The translations under genes were made by a program, and so were the position numbers. From assembly GCF_000003195.3 (NCBI RefSeq), contig NC_012872.2:1178001-1242000 (forward strand): a stretch of 64,000 bases of DNA, given 5' to 3'. Below are positions 10,598 through 22,354 of the stretch, in pieces. The notes beneath the pieces are model-generated. The model had not been told where the DNA came from. It ran no database searches and saw nothing but the letters and a program-made list of their open reading frames with translations. This DNA comes from Sorghum bicolor (taxonomy: Eukaryota > Streptophyta > Magnoliopsida > Poales > Poaceae). Positions within the stretch are counted from its first letter, which is position 1. The number at the start of each line of letters is the position of its first letter.

Positions 10598-13500
10598 ATG
10601 CCCACGCCGTCGCCGCCGCCGCTCCGCGTGGCGGCGCTGCTGCTCTGCTACCTCTGCCTCTCCCTCCTTCCCCTCCTCGCCTCCTCCGAGCCCGACGCCG
10701 ACAAGGCGGCGCTGCTAGCGTTCCTCTCCAGCGTGGGCCGGGGCGCCACACCGCGCGCCCGCATCAACTGGCCCACCACCCCGCTCGCCTGCTTCAGCTC
10801 CGCCTCCGGTGCCCCCGGCTGGACGGGGGTCACCTGCAGCGCGGACGGCGCCCGCGTCGTGGCGCTGCACCTCCCGGGTCTCGGCCTCTCGGGCGCGGTC
10901 CCGCAGGGCACGCTGGGCAACCTCACCGCGCTGCAGCTACTCAGCCTGCGCTCCAACAACCTCTCCGGCCCGTTCCCCGCCGACCTCCTCCGCCTCCCCG
11001 CGCTCACGGGCCTCCACCTCCACCGCAACGCCTTCTCCGGCGCGCTCCCGCCCGGACTCGCGGGGCTCGCGGGCCTCCAGGTGCTCGACCTCTCCTTCAA
11101 CGGCTTCGACGGCGGCATCCCGCCCGACCTCGCCAACCTGACCAACCTCGTCGCGCTCAACCTCTCCAACAACTCGCTCTCTGGCCGCGTACCGGACCTC
11201 GGCCTCCCCGCGCTCAAGTTCGTCAACCTCTCCAACAATCACCTCGATGGGCCGTTGCCCGCGTCCCTCCTCCGGTTCGCGGACGCTTCCTTTGCTGGCA
11301 ACAACCTGACGCGCCCGCTGGCTCCGGCGCCGCCGGTTGTTCTCCCTCCTCCGTCTTCTGGCCTCGCCCCGCCTTCCGCCGCCACGAGCGCGAGGAGGCG
11401 GGTCAGGCTCAGCGAGGCGGCCATCCTCGCCATTGCCGTCGGAGGCTGCGTCGTCGTGTTCGCCCTCGCCGCGGTCATACTCATCGCCTTCTGCAACAGG
11501 GAGGGCCGTGATGACGAGACAGGGAGCGACGGCGGCGTGGTTGTCGGGAAGGGCGGCGGGGATAAGAAGGGGAGGGAGTCGCCCGAGTCCAAGGCCGTCA
11601 TTGGCAAGGCCGGGGACGGTAACCGGATGGTCTTCTTCGAGGGCCCGTCGCTGGCGTTCGACCTGGAGGACCTGCTCCGCGCCTCCGCCGAGGTCCTTGG
11701 CAAGGGCGCCTTCGGGACGGCGTACCGGGCCGTGCTGGAGGACGCCACCACCGTCGTCGTCAAGAGGCTCAAGGAGGTGAACGCCGGCCGCCGCGACTTT
11801 GAGCAGCAGATGGAGCTGGTTGGCCGGATTCGACATGACAACGTCGTCGAGCTCCGCGCCTACTACTACTCCAAGGACGAGAAGCTGCTCGTGTACGATT
11901 ACTACAGCAGGGGAAGTGTATCCAACATGCTTCATGGTACGATTCTTCTTGACCTCTCTCCTTCGTCCTGTTACTTTCATCGTTTCAGTGCTCAACCATT
12001 TGGAATTCACAATTTGCGATGGGCTTGATAACTACTGCTGTCTGTTTGTGCGTTAGAATTGTTGCAATCATGATAGTGAGACAGAAATGGTACTTAAGAA
12101 ATGCGCTAGGAGATGTGGCAATTTAAAAGGAAGAAATTTTGTAATGTGGAGTGGTATTATGGTGACCTGGAGATGCCATGTTGCTTGTTGTTTGGGAAGG
12201 TGCTCATGGGTTGATAAGCTAACTGTTTGTTTAGTGCAAGCAACAAACTTTGCTCGACTTTTATCAGCTTGCTATAGGTAGGATGGACGATTACGATTGG
12301 GGTTTAACGATTGTTTGTGCCCTGTTACTTGTCTAGGCTCACATTTTAATCTTCTGATGTTGACTGTGGCACTTGAGGCTTTTTTGACTGATATATATTT
12401 GATAACTTCTCTTCTCTTGGCTTCGTATCATTAGGCCATACCAGTCAATACCTGCTCCTTTTTCTGCTTTGACAAAAAATTCCTGTTACTGACAATGAAC
12501 AAGAATGGTTTCTTAACGTTGAGAGAAATGGAGCTTTTCCATATTGCTGAACATGCCACTTTTGACCTTTTTTTAAGGAAGAAGAGCTTTAGTGTTCTGT
12601 GCTTGGTTGGTTCACCGAAAGTAGCATGTGCTGCCATTTTCTTCCTTAATTTTGGTTTGTTGACTTGCTGTCATGTATTGAATTTCCTGTGTTCGTTAAG
12701 ATCTAGCTGTTTGGTGCATTATGCTTAGCTGTCTTCACTTGCAATGTGTCTTCAAACATTATGCCATTTCAATTCAAGTTCACATGGCATGCTTGATGTG
12801 CGGTGGTCAACTCTGGTCACATCAGTGCCATCTTAGCAGCAAGATAATCTGTTTCCTACCTCATCCTATGAGGTTAAGCGGACCGTGAAATCTTGTCATG
12901 GTAACAAAGCGTACTTAAATCACATGATGTCATGGAATTTGAATAGAAAACTGCATAGTTAATTAGTTTGTAATTTGTAATCATGTGACGTTGTGAATAT
13001 ACTAGCTAGAAAGAAAGAGGGAGCTATAAGTGGTGGCAGGTATAGAAAAATCGCTGGCGGTTGTGAAAGAAAGCTGCATGACAGATGCACTAATAAGCAG
13101 ACAGTAGTTGAGTGTTGTCACCTTTATTCCTCTCATGTTGAATTGGTAAAATCCTTCAATTAGTTAGCGTTGGTGTTCACTATCATGGCCCATTCCTCCA
13201 TTTCAGTGTCAGAATCTGGACCATAGGAGCACCACTGGTAGATGTATTATGCATCAACTATCTGCAATCATGTTAGTTTTGTATCTGTATCATGATGGAC
13301 CATTACATTTAACAGTAGAAACGTGCACTGCATGTCGGAACAGTTGGTTACAAATATTTAGGCTATAAAGGAGTACTTCTGTTATCCAGAAAACAAATAT
13401 TAATTGTACTGTGGTCTGATGGCTAATATCTGATGTTGAAACACTTCTTGTGATTGAAGACATACATCTCATACTTCTGTTCCTTCTTTTTCCGCTTTCA

Positions 13501-14166
13501 GGGAAGAGGGGAGAGGACAGAATGCCATTGGACTGGGAAACCAGATTAAAGATTGCCGTGGGAGCAGCAAGAGGAGTTGCACACATTCACACCGAGAACA
13601 ACGGGAGATTTGTTCATGGCAACATCAAGGCCTCCAATGTGTTCATCAACAAGCACGAATATGGCTGCATCTCAGACCTCGGCCTGGCATTGCTGATGAA
13701 CCCGATCACAGCAAGGTCCCGTTCTCTTGGGTACTGTGCGCCAGAGGTCGCCGACACGAGGAAAGCATCGCAGTCTTCAGATGTCTACAGCTTCGGCGTC
13801 TTCATACTGGAGCTCCTCACGGGGAAGTCGCCTGTCCAGATAACCGGCGGTGGCAATGAGGTGGTCCACCTGGTGAGGTGGGTGCAGTCGGTGGTCCGTG
13901 AGGAGTGGACCGCCGAGGTGTTCGACGGTGAGCTGTTGCGGTACCCCAACATCGAGGAGGAGATGGTGGAGATGCTCCAGATCGCGATGGCGTGTGTGTC
14001 GAGGACCCCCGAGCGGCGGCCCAAGATGGCGGACGTGGTGAGGACGATCGAGGAGGTGCGGCGGAGCGACACCGGGACGCGGCCGTCCACTGAGGCCTCC
14101 ACTCCGGCAGCCATTGAAGCAGCCCAGAACTGGGCAGAAAGCTCATCGGCTGCGCAGGAACGGTGA
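10598..14166 (+). CDS. LRR receptor-like pseudokinase, probable inactive receptor kinase (LRR-III type)
   Basis: Two exons, 10598-11936 and 13502-14166, joined in phase 1 across a GT-AG intron of 1565 bp, give 667 residues. The ATG at 10598 starts a hydrophobic signal peptide (residues 1-29). An N-terminal LRR cap with a WTGV motif follows at 58-80, then about five LRRs (88-235), a proline-rich spacer, a transmembrane helix (274-297) and a kinase-like domain (about 360-635). The glycine loop GKGAFG (368-373) and the VVVK lysine (389) are kept. The catalytic HRD is HGN (485-487) and DFG is DLG (505-507), so phosphotransfer is unlikely. This pattern fits the plant family typified by Arabidopsis At4g23740, plasma-membrane proteins thought to signal through partner kinases. 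The C-terminal tail is Ser/Thr/Ala-rich. A CT-rich tract with TCCC repeats (about 10498-10527) lies in the leader. Family assignment is firm; ligand and process cannot be told from sequence. Confidence 0.93.
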
Positions 14167-14629
14167 GAGTTCGTCCACCGGACGCTCGCAGCCGCAGCTG
14201 CTGATTCGTAGCTTCTTGTGTTTTGCTTTTCCACGGTAGGAGCACGGATGGTCGATCCTGTGCTTTTGGCGGGTGCTGTACCATTCATTCTTTTGTGTTA
14301 AGATTCGGTGTTACGAAATTGTAACAGAATGTCACGTGGACACGGCGGTCCGATTTGGCAGCAATTGCTCACTGCTGATTACTATCTCTTAAGCGAAGGA
14401 AGAAAAGCAGCTGTCTGATCTGCTGACACTCCGTTTTGTTCTGTTTTGCACCGTTGCTTCTTCAGCTCAGTTTATGTTGCTAGATCCAATGTTCGTTTCG
14501 CTGAAATTTGGTTTATGTTAATGCTGAAAAATACTGTTCACTGATTTACTATTAAAAAAAAACACTATATAATGGTTGATAAGCTGTATAGTGTGTCGTT
14601 GATTTTCATCCATTCAGCGCTAATTTATA

Positions 14630-14852
14630 TACTTCCTCTGCTAAATTAATTGCACATCTTATTTTTTGAGAAGTTAAACTTTTTAAAATCTAACTAAATA
14701 AATATAAAAAAATATGGTAATATTTATAATGTGCAATAAATATTATTATTTTAATAGTTGAATATACAAATATTTATCATATATTTTTCAAAATCTAATC
14801 GATCTTAAGAAAAAAAATTGAGTGCAATTTTTTTGGGGGGGATGGAGGGACT
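14630..14852. mobile_element. Stowaway-type MITE, degraded
   Basis: The left end ACTTCCTCTGCTAAATTAAT and the right end GGATGGAGGGACTA resemble the CTCCCTCCGTTCC termini of grass Stowaway elements. TA lies next to both ends. The next MITE begins three bases later. Confidence 0.65.
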
Positions 14853-14854
14853 AT

Positions 14855-15095
14855 GGCCTTGTTTAGTTCCGAAAAAAATTCGGATTTCGGCACTATAGCA
14901 TTTTCGTTTTTATTTGATAAATATTATCCAATCATAGACTAACTAGGCTCAAAAGATTCATCTCATGATTTACAGGCAAACTGTACAATTAGTTTTTATT
15001 TTCATTGATATCTAATGCTTCATTCATGTGCTCTAAGTTGATGTGACGGGGAATCTTAAAAAGTTTTTGGTTTTCGGAGTGAACTAAACAAGACC
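14855..15095. mobile_element. MITE of the GGCCTTGTTTAGTT family with TAT duplication
   Basis: It starts GGCCTTGTTTAGTTCC and ends GAACTAAACAAGACC, flanked by TAT on both sides (14852-14854 and 15096-15098). Confidence 0.88.
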
Positions 15096-15109
15096 TATAA
15101 GACACAACT

Positions 15110-15500
15110 TGGACCTGATTATAAAGCATGTTCAGATAAAACAAAAAAAGTAGGCCCCCTCAAGTTAATTATTGACACGGGCTTTTGCAGCAAAAATAGG
15201 CCCTAAAAAAGTGGGCCTATCACGAGCCTGGCCCAAAGTACTGTGGGGCTGACAAAGTCGAGTATGTCCGGTGGGCATGCATGAACAGCAATTTTGGGTC
15301 CAAAATGACCTGTTTTCTTTTTTCCTCGGCTGCCCGGTTAAGAAAATTCTTATGTATGTTAAAAAAAAAAATTCTTATGTAGAGCAATTGTGCTGCGCTT
15401 ATTTCTTATGAACAGCAGTTTTTCTTATTAGAGCAAAAATTGTGCTGCGCTTATTTGAGTTGAAGTGGTCACAGACGCACAAGTAAGTTTGCTTTGCTAA
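15110..15500. other. Intergenic with a short local duplication
   Basis: No gene is seen. The word TTGTGCTGCGCTTATTT occurs twice about 50 bp apart (near 15388 and 15438), each copy close to AGAGCAA, which indicates a small local duplication. Confidence 0.6.
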
Positions 15501-15531
15501 ATTAATGGCCAACCGGGTGGTCTAAAGTGTA

Positions 15532-15766
15532 CTCTCTCCGTCCCAAAAAGAGTGTCGTTTTAGGTTTTTGTGCCACAAGTTTGAATCGATTTGTAGAAAA
15601 TATATGCAATATTTATAGCTCTAAATAAATTTGTTAAAAAACTAGACTTAAAGATCTTTCTAATGATACTAATTATGTACTATAAATACTAATATTTTTT
15701 ACTATATATTTAGTTAAAGTTATTTCTCGGGAAGCGAAAACGACACTTATTTTGAGACGGAGGGAG
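15532..15766. mobile_element. Stowaway-type MITE
   Basis: It starts after TA with CTCTCTCCGTCCC and ends GACGGAGGGAG. The words AGTGTCGTTTTAGG and CGAAAACGACACT are subterminal inverted repeats. The right TA has become CA. Confidence 0.85.
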
Positions 15767-15911
15767 CAGTGTGTTATAATAATGTTACTTCCTTGTAGTG
15801 TGTAGTGTATATAGCCGATAGAGTGGTTCGATCCCATGAAGCCGTGTCCCTGTGCCGCACAACCCTAGGTACCGACGTACCGTACCTTACACTGATGAAC
15901 ATGAATCCATT

Positions 15912-16031
15912 GCGTTAGTTTTTATTTTTATCTATATTTAATACTCTATATATATATATATGTGCCGTAAGATTCGATGTGACGAAAAATCTTAAAAAAA
16001 TTTGGATTTTTGGCGTCAACTAAACAAGGCC
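15912..16031. mobile_element. Truncated GGCCTTGTTTAGTT-family MITE
   Basis: Only the right half is present, from TTAGTTTTTATTTTTATC through GATTCGATGTGACG to CAACTAAACAAGGCC. A TA run interrupts it at about 15948. It lies downstream of the GDSL gene. Confidence 0.75.
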
Positions 16032-16302
16032 GAAGAGCGTCCGCCAAGTCAGGCCATACGTTCCTCGCGTACGTCGTCACAGAGACATCTGAATGGCCGT
16101 CGAAGTACGTCATCTGGTTCTGGTATCGACAACATCGACAAATCTTGTTATCTTGCATTGCTGTCTAGTGTCTACTACCAAGTACAGTAGGCAGCCAAGA
16201 AGTACTAGCGACAACACCAAACCAACAAGGAGCGTCAACAAACTTTTATGCATGGTTCCGGTGGCTTTCACCGGTCAGTGTTATAGCACGGGGAATCCTT
16301 GC

Positions 16303-17818
16303 TCACAGTTGCAGCCTCCGCCGTCCGGTTCCGGTTGGCAGTGTGGCACCACCACCACCGCCGCCACTCCGTCCCGGCGGCGGCGACGTTATGGCGCTAA
16401 GCCAGCCGGCGGCGACGTACCGGTAGGCCGCCTCCGTCAGGTGCACGCCGTCCCAGAACAGACGAGCCGACGGGTCCTTGCACTCGTTGGCGCCAGGTTC
16501 GCCGCAGAAAACGTGCCTGTTGTAGTTGAACCGCCCGGGTCCTCCGCAGCAAAGCGTCAGCACGTCTTCATCAAACCCTGCAACCATCACGCACGGCGCA
16601 TGCAGATGTCAGTTTCTGCAACCGCAGCTAGCTAGCTCGATCATGGCACGCAACAACTGTGTGCTCACCGAACTTGGCAGGCGACGTCACCATGTCGATG
16701 ACGGGGCCGAAGAAGTCGGCGTAGACGACGGCGGAGATGCGGTGGCGGTGCCGGGACCGGAGCTCGCGCAGGGCGTCCTGAAGCAGCGCGTTGAGGTGGG
16801 CGGCCACCTCGTTGATCGCTCTCAGGCACCCCGTCCGGGGGTCGTAGCTCGCCGGGTCGTCGGGGTCGCCGAACGTGGCCAGCACCGGCGGCGCGCACCC
16901 CACCGGAATCACGCCGGGGACCACCACGGTTGTCGCCCCGTGCTCCACGATCAACCTCTGTACGTACGTATAACTCCAGCTCATCATCACTCACCTCACC
17001 AGTGCCGTTCTTGCAGGTCGTTAATAATGGAGTTGTTGTTAATTAATTACCTCGACGGCCATGGAGATGGTCCTGACGACGGCTGGGACGAGTGACCTGA
17101 CTTGCTCGAGCCTCATCGCCGCCATGGCGAGGAGGTAGTCGTTGGCGCCGAACGCGCCTACGAAGAAGAGCGATCTGCCCAACAACTGGCTGCAGTCTGC
17201 ATATATACACGCGTCAGATGCATATGCCAACGATCGGCGTCAAGAATTCGATCGGGGATATGGACATGCATGCCTTTTGGCGTGGCGCAGAGCGAGGGCT
17301 TGAGCGACTGGAACCACTGCAGCTGCACGGCGAGGCTGACGTTGAGTGGGAACACGCTGCCGCCGCCGGGGGGATCCCAGCGGTGGAAGAAGCTGGCGTC
17401 GAGGGCGGTGGCGCCCCCGACGGCGAAGTTGGCGCCGCGGCGGAAGCTCGTCGCCCCGTGACGAAGGAAAGGCGGGACGAGCGGCAGGCCCAGGCTCTCA
17501 GCTGCGACGGCGTACGTGACCAGAGAAGAGAGCGATCAGCTATATATATTTGCATTGTTGACGGCGCCGGCGGGATGGACCGGGGCGGCGGGCCGGGAAC
17601 GCACCGAGGAAGTCGATGACGAGGCGGCCGTCGCAGTTGCGTCCGGTGGGGTGGCCGAAGAAGGTGGAGCCATAGGGCGGGCGCATCACGGGGCTGGCGA
17701 TGGCGTGCCAGCCGAAGACGACGGGGCCGTTGCCGGTGTCCGCGTACGAGTCGCCCAGGCTGAAGATGGAATCGTAGCGCTGCTGCACGCGGAGAGTGGT
17801 GGATGAGGCGGGAACTGG

Positions 17819-17849
<31 letters not shown>

Positions 17850-17911
17850 AAGACTAGGACGACGAGCAGCTGCCAGACGGCGCACGGCGGCAAGAGCTGC
17901 TTGCACCTCAT
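16303..17911 (-). CDS. GDSL esterase/lipase (SGNH hydrolase), secreted
   Basis: Five exons on the minus strand: 17911-17605, 17501-17274, 17196-17051, 16957-16669 and 16577-16303. They join in frame to 414 residues, close to the usual 360-400 for plant GDSL lipases. The ATG at 17911 directly precedes a signal peptide (1-28); an in-frame upstream ATG at 18028 would bury it. Block I is FSLGDSYADTGN with nucleophile Ser54. Block II holds GANF (126-129), block III has GAND with Asn197, and block V is DGVHLTEAAY with Asp366 and His369. All SGNH catalytic residues are therefore present. Family members hydrolyse acyl esters in the secretory pathway or apoplast. Intron 2 (17273-17197) appears to use a GC donor, the only choice found that keeps frame and restores the family's TPxxC stretch. 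The Gly-rich C-terminus (394-405) is unusual. Substrate is unknown. Confidence 0.92.
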
Positions 17912-18252
17912 CTTGCTCTCTCGCTCCCGGCCTCCTTCCGGGCCGTCGTGTGCGTCGTCGTCGTTGCTCAGCGGCACACAGACGACGACAGGTGGGGTGG
18001 CGATGGCCGATGGCGACGCGCAACGCAACGCATCAAAATATCAAATGTAGTGGACGACGGCTGTGTGGGCGTGGCTTGGCAGCTGAGCTCAACAGCTACA
18101 GCTAAGCTACCACGCATGGCTGGCTGGCGTGCCTGTACTGTTCCAGCAGCCATCCGTTTTGGGGGCGTTTTTGGAGCGCGGCTGGTGAAGCCGTGTGTGC
18201 CCGTTTCTGGCTACTATACGACGGATCGAGAGGGAATCGATCAGTGCAGTGG

Positions 18253-18466
18253 ACGCGTTTTTTTTTTTTTTACCTTAAGGGCATATGTCCTCACTCTCTC
18301 ATCTACTAGATTCGCTTTGAGAAGTGTACAAACACACATCTCAAAGCAGTTTCGCATTGAGATGTGTAGTTTCGCATTGAGATGTGTGTTTATACACTTC
18401 TCAAAGCGAATTCAATGGGTGTGAGAGTGAGGACATATGCCCTCAAGGACAAAATAAACTTTACCA
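18253..18466. mobile_element. Foldback MITE with long inverted arms and 12-bp direct repeats
   Basis: The arms around 18274-18330 and 18390-18449 are long inverted repeats: AAGGGCATATGTCCTCACTC and GAGTGAGGACATATGCCCTC, then GCTTTGAGAAGTGTA and TACACTTCTCAAAGC. Weaker T-rich termini extend outward. TCAGTGCAGTGG lies on both sides (18241-18252 and 18467-18478) and looks like a target duplication. That length would fit a Mutator-type insertion. Confidence 0.75.
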
Positions 18467-20962
18467 TCAGTGCAGTGGTCAGTGGACGTCCCTGTCGTCA
18501 AACTCCCTTCGCCTCTAATACGTCCTGTTGCTACTCACTAACACATAGACATATGGGTATGTAGGTTCTATGAACGAGTTTAAAGTATTTATATATTTAT
18601 TATTCCATCCATTTCAAACTATATGACGTTTTAGTTTTTCTAAAAAATATTAATACTTTTAGAATGCATCTGAATATATATAATATACATCTAAGGAAAA
18701 GCTATGAATCTACCAAACACTACAGCATAGCTGTTTATAGAAGGCGTTTAAAAATACCTTTAAAAATCATCAAACTGCCTTCAAAAACTTTTTTAGGCAT
18801 ACTTAAGAATGCCTGCTATAAACTAGACTCAAAAGGTCATTTGAGACACTTTTTCAAAATGCCTTCTAATATCAATATATAAAGGCATTTTGTAGTTGCC
18901 TATAGTAGTTTTTAAAGGCATTCTTTATAAGCCTTCAAACCTTGATAGAGGCATTATTAAAAATGCCTCTAAAATCAACTCATACATACAGAAATTTGCT
19001 AGTAATTAATATCAAAAAGCACAAATCCATCGAGAAATTAACCAATGAAAGCACATGTTAACAGTACAATCCAAACATTTAAATCTTTACATACACAGTT
19101 ATATTTGTAACCAAACACAATCAATAAGGTAGAAAAACAATCAAATATCTATCTTCAAATGGTGTTTCCATGTCCTTTTGTTTAGGTCCCTAATCCTGAA
19201 TGATGCAAACGGAAGTAGTGGAAACAAAAGATGTAGACAGAGAAGTAGAGGAACAGAGCTTCCATGAATCAGATCACCCATAGCTGATATATCTCTGAAT
19301 CAAGTTGATTAAACGAGCACCAGTATCATCAGTTTTAAGACTGAGAAATAATAAAGTTGTCTGCAATGAAAACAAAAAGGTTAGTGCTAAATAATCTCCA
19401 AGACAAATAATTTAGGTAGGACCAGTCATAAATAATCCTTCTTCTCTACCATATTACCCAATTTAAATCTTTGGTAGTGAAACTTGTGAACTACCCTACT
19501 ACAAGCAGACCAATAGATAAAATCAGTAATAACAATGTTTTTTTAATACTGTAAACCAGTATTTAGTGCATTTGCATTTGTTGAATGCTTGCTTGCTTTA
19601 TTCAGGATAAATAAACTCAATTAGAGACATAACGGAATGATCGTAGACTTCCCCAATGATGAAAGAGCTCTGACCTGGAGAAAAACATTTGTGGCCTGAA
19701 GAGTAGACTTTGTATCATGCTTACAGTGACCTCGGGTCCTTGAGCCCTCTTGTTTCAGAAAAAAGGGGAGAAGAGATCAAATAACCTTAGGCTGGCATAT
19801 CTCATCTGACTAATGCTTATGTGTCACTGCCAATTACATGCTGCAAATGGTGAACTAAGTGAGTTTCAATGCATAGTGCATGTCAGAAATTAAAGCTCCA
19901 AACTATAATAAAGATAGATATTGAAAATTAATATTGTGATTATATATATCATTTGGTTATATCTAAGAAAATTACAATTATATTAGTCAACAGGCTCAGT
20001 CAAATGAATATTATCAACTGTCGAATTACCATAAAACTACCACTAAATCACATCGGGTACCTGAACATCACCTCAACAGTTGATATCAGAAAACTAGCGG
20101 TCCCTAATATTGACCAAGTAACTAAAATATAAGTACAACAAGACTGATAGCAATCAAGCTTAGCGTTACTCTACCGAGTGAAACGTCCACGGAGAAAGTA
20201 GTAATAGGCAGCAAAACATTTTGTAGCAATACTGCATGGTAAGTGCCAGCGTCAATGACCTATGCTGCGGCGTGCCGATTACGTAGCACCACTAGCTGTA
20301 GAGAACATATGGATCTGGATCTCAATGAGGACGGGCGGGTGAAGGTAGATTGATGGAGGATGTCAGAAATTCTTATTACCTTGAACGCATTTTATCGAAC
20401 ATGTGTTGGGTGTAATCCATGTGTGGAGGAAAACCTGAGGAAATGGCGTAGCGGACACGGCGTAAGCGCTTCAGAATCTCGACGTACCTAGCAATCTCCC
20501 CGTGCCGCTGCAGTTGCGCTGTGCTCCACGCGCAGCCTGACGCAGCCACGCCGTCCTCTGTGCGCCGCTCGACGCAACCACGGTGCCTCTCCACAGCTGC
20601 GTCGTCCTCCCCGCGCCGCCTGTGCAGTCGCACCGCGTACCCACAACTGTGTCGTCCTCCCCGCGCCGCCTGACACAGTCATGCCCCGCGCCCACCTCAG
20701 GCAGGCGTGACTCCAAATCATGAGCCTAGCGGCCGCCGCCTCCATCTCTTGCGAATTTGGGGAACGAGCGAGGTGGTGTACACAGGTGCTGCCTCTCCCA
20801 TATGTTTGTTTTTTTATTTGAGTATTTGAGAAGGTCCCGATTCGTGCGTGACTATGTGCAGCCTGAGCAATAGTAGTACAGTTAAGGGCCAAATGCCTCT
20901 CCGTGTATGGATGAAACGAATGCGGCGTTCAGAAAAACGCCTCCAATGCTACAGGAATTTAA

Positions 20963-22354
20963 GGGTGTGATTGGTTGCTCCTTGGTCTGCCATCCGGGAT
21001 GGAGGGTCTGTGTAGGCTCAAACCATTCCAGATTAGACCATGCACCTTCGTCTGTTTGGTTGCAAATGAGTGTAGCATACTGGATCATAGGAACCGTGTT
21101 TGGTTGCTTGTCTGGACAGTTTTGTGGTATGACTTGGTGTGACCAGCTGTGTTTGGTTTGGTGCATGACATAAGGTGTGAGCACACATGTATGATTTTGG
21201 TGAGGTTACCACTATAGTCACCAGCGAGAACAAAGACTGAACCATAGCAATAAATAATGTAGTATTGAACAAATTGGCCTCAGATATCAGATGCTCCTTG
21301 GTTGACCTTGATCTTGGAGCATAAGAAACAAAGTTTCAGTACCTCAACACAAGCTCAAGGTCATCAATTTTTGGTAACACAGTTGACATGCAAATAAGAT
21401 ATCATCATTGGCAATTCGATAGCACCAAAGTCCATTCACTGCACAAAAATGTAAGGGAAGAAACAACACATCATTGCAAAGTGCCATAGGTCTCAGTGCT
21501 TATTACGGGGGTGATTGGTTGCCCCAGAAATTCACCAATGCTACTTATCAGTACAGATTAGAGGATGCAAGCAAAAGTTCAGCCATCACAAGATAAACAA
21601 GGCGCGGCTGCCACACTCAAAGGTGCTCCTCCAGCGCCTACAATTACATTCACATCATCAACCATAGGCACTTTGCTCAGTTTGTAATAAATCAAAGCAT
21701 CATCATGTGCAAGTGCAAGAGCAGACCACCACATGTCCAAAGCTCAAAAAAGGGTTTAACCATCACAGATCTGAATGTAAAACATGTGAAATCACAAGTT
21801 GACTGGTAGATCTACACAAGCACCGCACAGATCTAACCGGGTAACATCAAGAACCCTAGCTCCAAACCGCAAACAAAATCACCGCACAAATCAAAGCTCA
21901 TACAGGGGGAGAGGGGAGGGGGAGGAGGAGGAGGGGGAGGGGGAGGTGACTTGTATACCGACGTGATCTAGGGAGGACCGCCAACGGTCCGCCGGAGATC
22001 GACGACGACGATGGCAGAGAGAGGCCGAGAAAGTGGAAGAGAATTCACCGCGCCGGGAGAGGAGAGGAAGGAGAGACGCCAAATGAGGGAGGTAACCCTA
22101 ACGCCCACCCCCGCGCGTGCTGGGATGCTCCAATCTCCCGCGCTCGCGCCTCCCCTTCCCGCCAAGGAGCGCACTGTCCGGGATGGCGAGGGAAGCTCGC
22201 CTCGAGAAGACGGCCTCAGCCGGGACGGAGGGGGAAAAGAGAATGAGAAGATACACCAAAACGATACAAGTTGAGAAACCAAACACGAGCCAGGTGCACA
22301 GAGTCATACCGGATGGGCATTAGGATGCCACCGTCGGGGCAACCAATCACCCCC
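20963..22354. mobile_element. Harbinger/Tourist-type element nested in the CACTA element
   Basis: The ends GGGTGTGATTGGTTGC and GCAACCAATCACCCCC are inverted repeats flanked by TAA (20960-20962 and 22355-22357), the usual target of PIF/Harbinger elements. GTTTGGTTGC-like words recur near the left end. A GC-rich block at 21890-22230 looks like a captured gene leader or first exon read from the minus strand, but no protein is recognised. Another terminus-like copy lies inside at 21507. Confidence 0.8.
21507..22354. mobile_element. Possible second element sharing the right terminus
   Basis: GGGGGTGATTGGTTGCCCC at 21507-21525 is a perfect 19-bp inverted repeat of 22336-22354, a better match than the outer left end. 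Its left flank is TAC against TAA on the right. Either a shorter relative inserted or recombined here, or the outer left end belongs to an older copy. Confidence 0.55.

Noticed and set aside
10937..12010. Long minus-strand frame of 357 codons opposite the LRR receptor gene
   Set aside because: It is the complement of a GC-rich coding exon with strong plus-strand domain evidence; its translation is low-complexity and matches no family.
15815..15845. GGTTCGATCCC as a tRNA T-arm
   Set aside because: No matching acceptor stem or anticodon arm upstream.
17264..17265. GT donor for exon 2 of the GDSL gene
   Set aside because: It ends the exon in phase 0, which cannot join exon 3 in frame, and inserts residues not found in the family.
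18028..18028. Upstream ATG of the GDSL gene
   Set aside because: It would add 39 polar residues before the signal peptide; the ATG at 17911 gives a normal N-terminus.
20376..20892. Overlapping minus-strand frames in the CACTA element as transposase
   Set aside because: They come from GC-rich tandem words and show no transposase motif.
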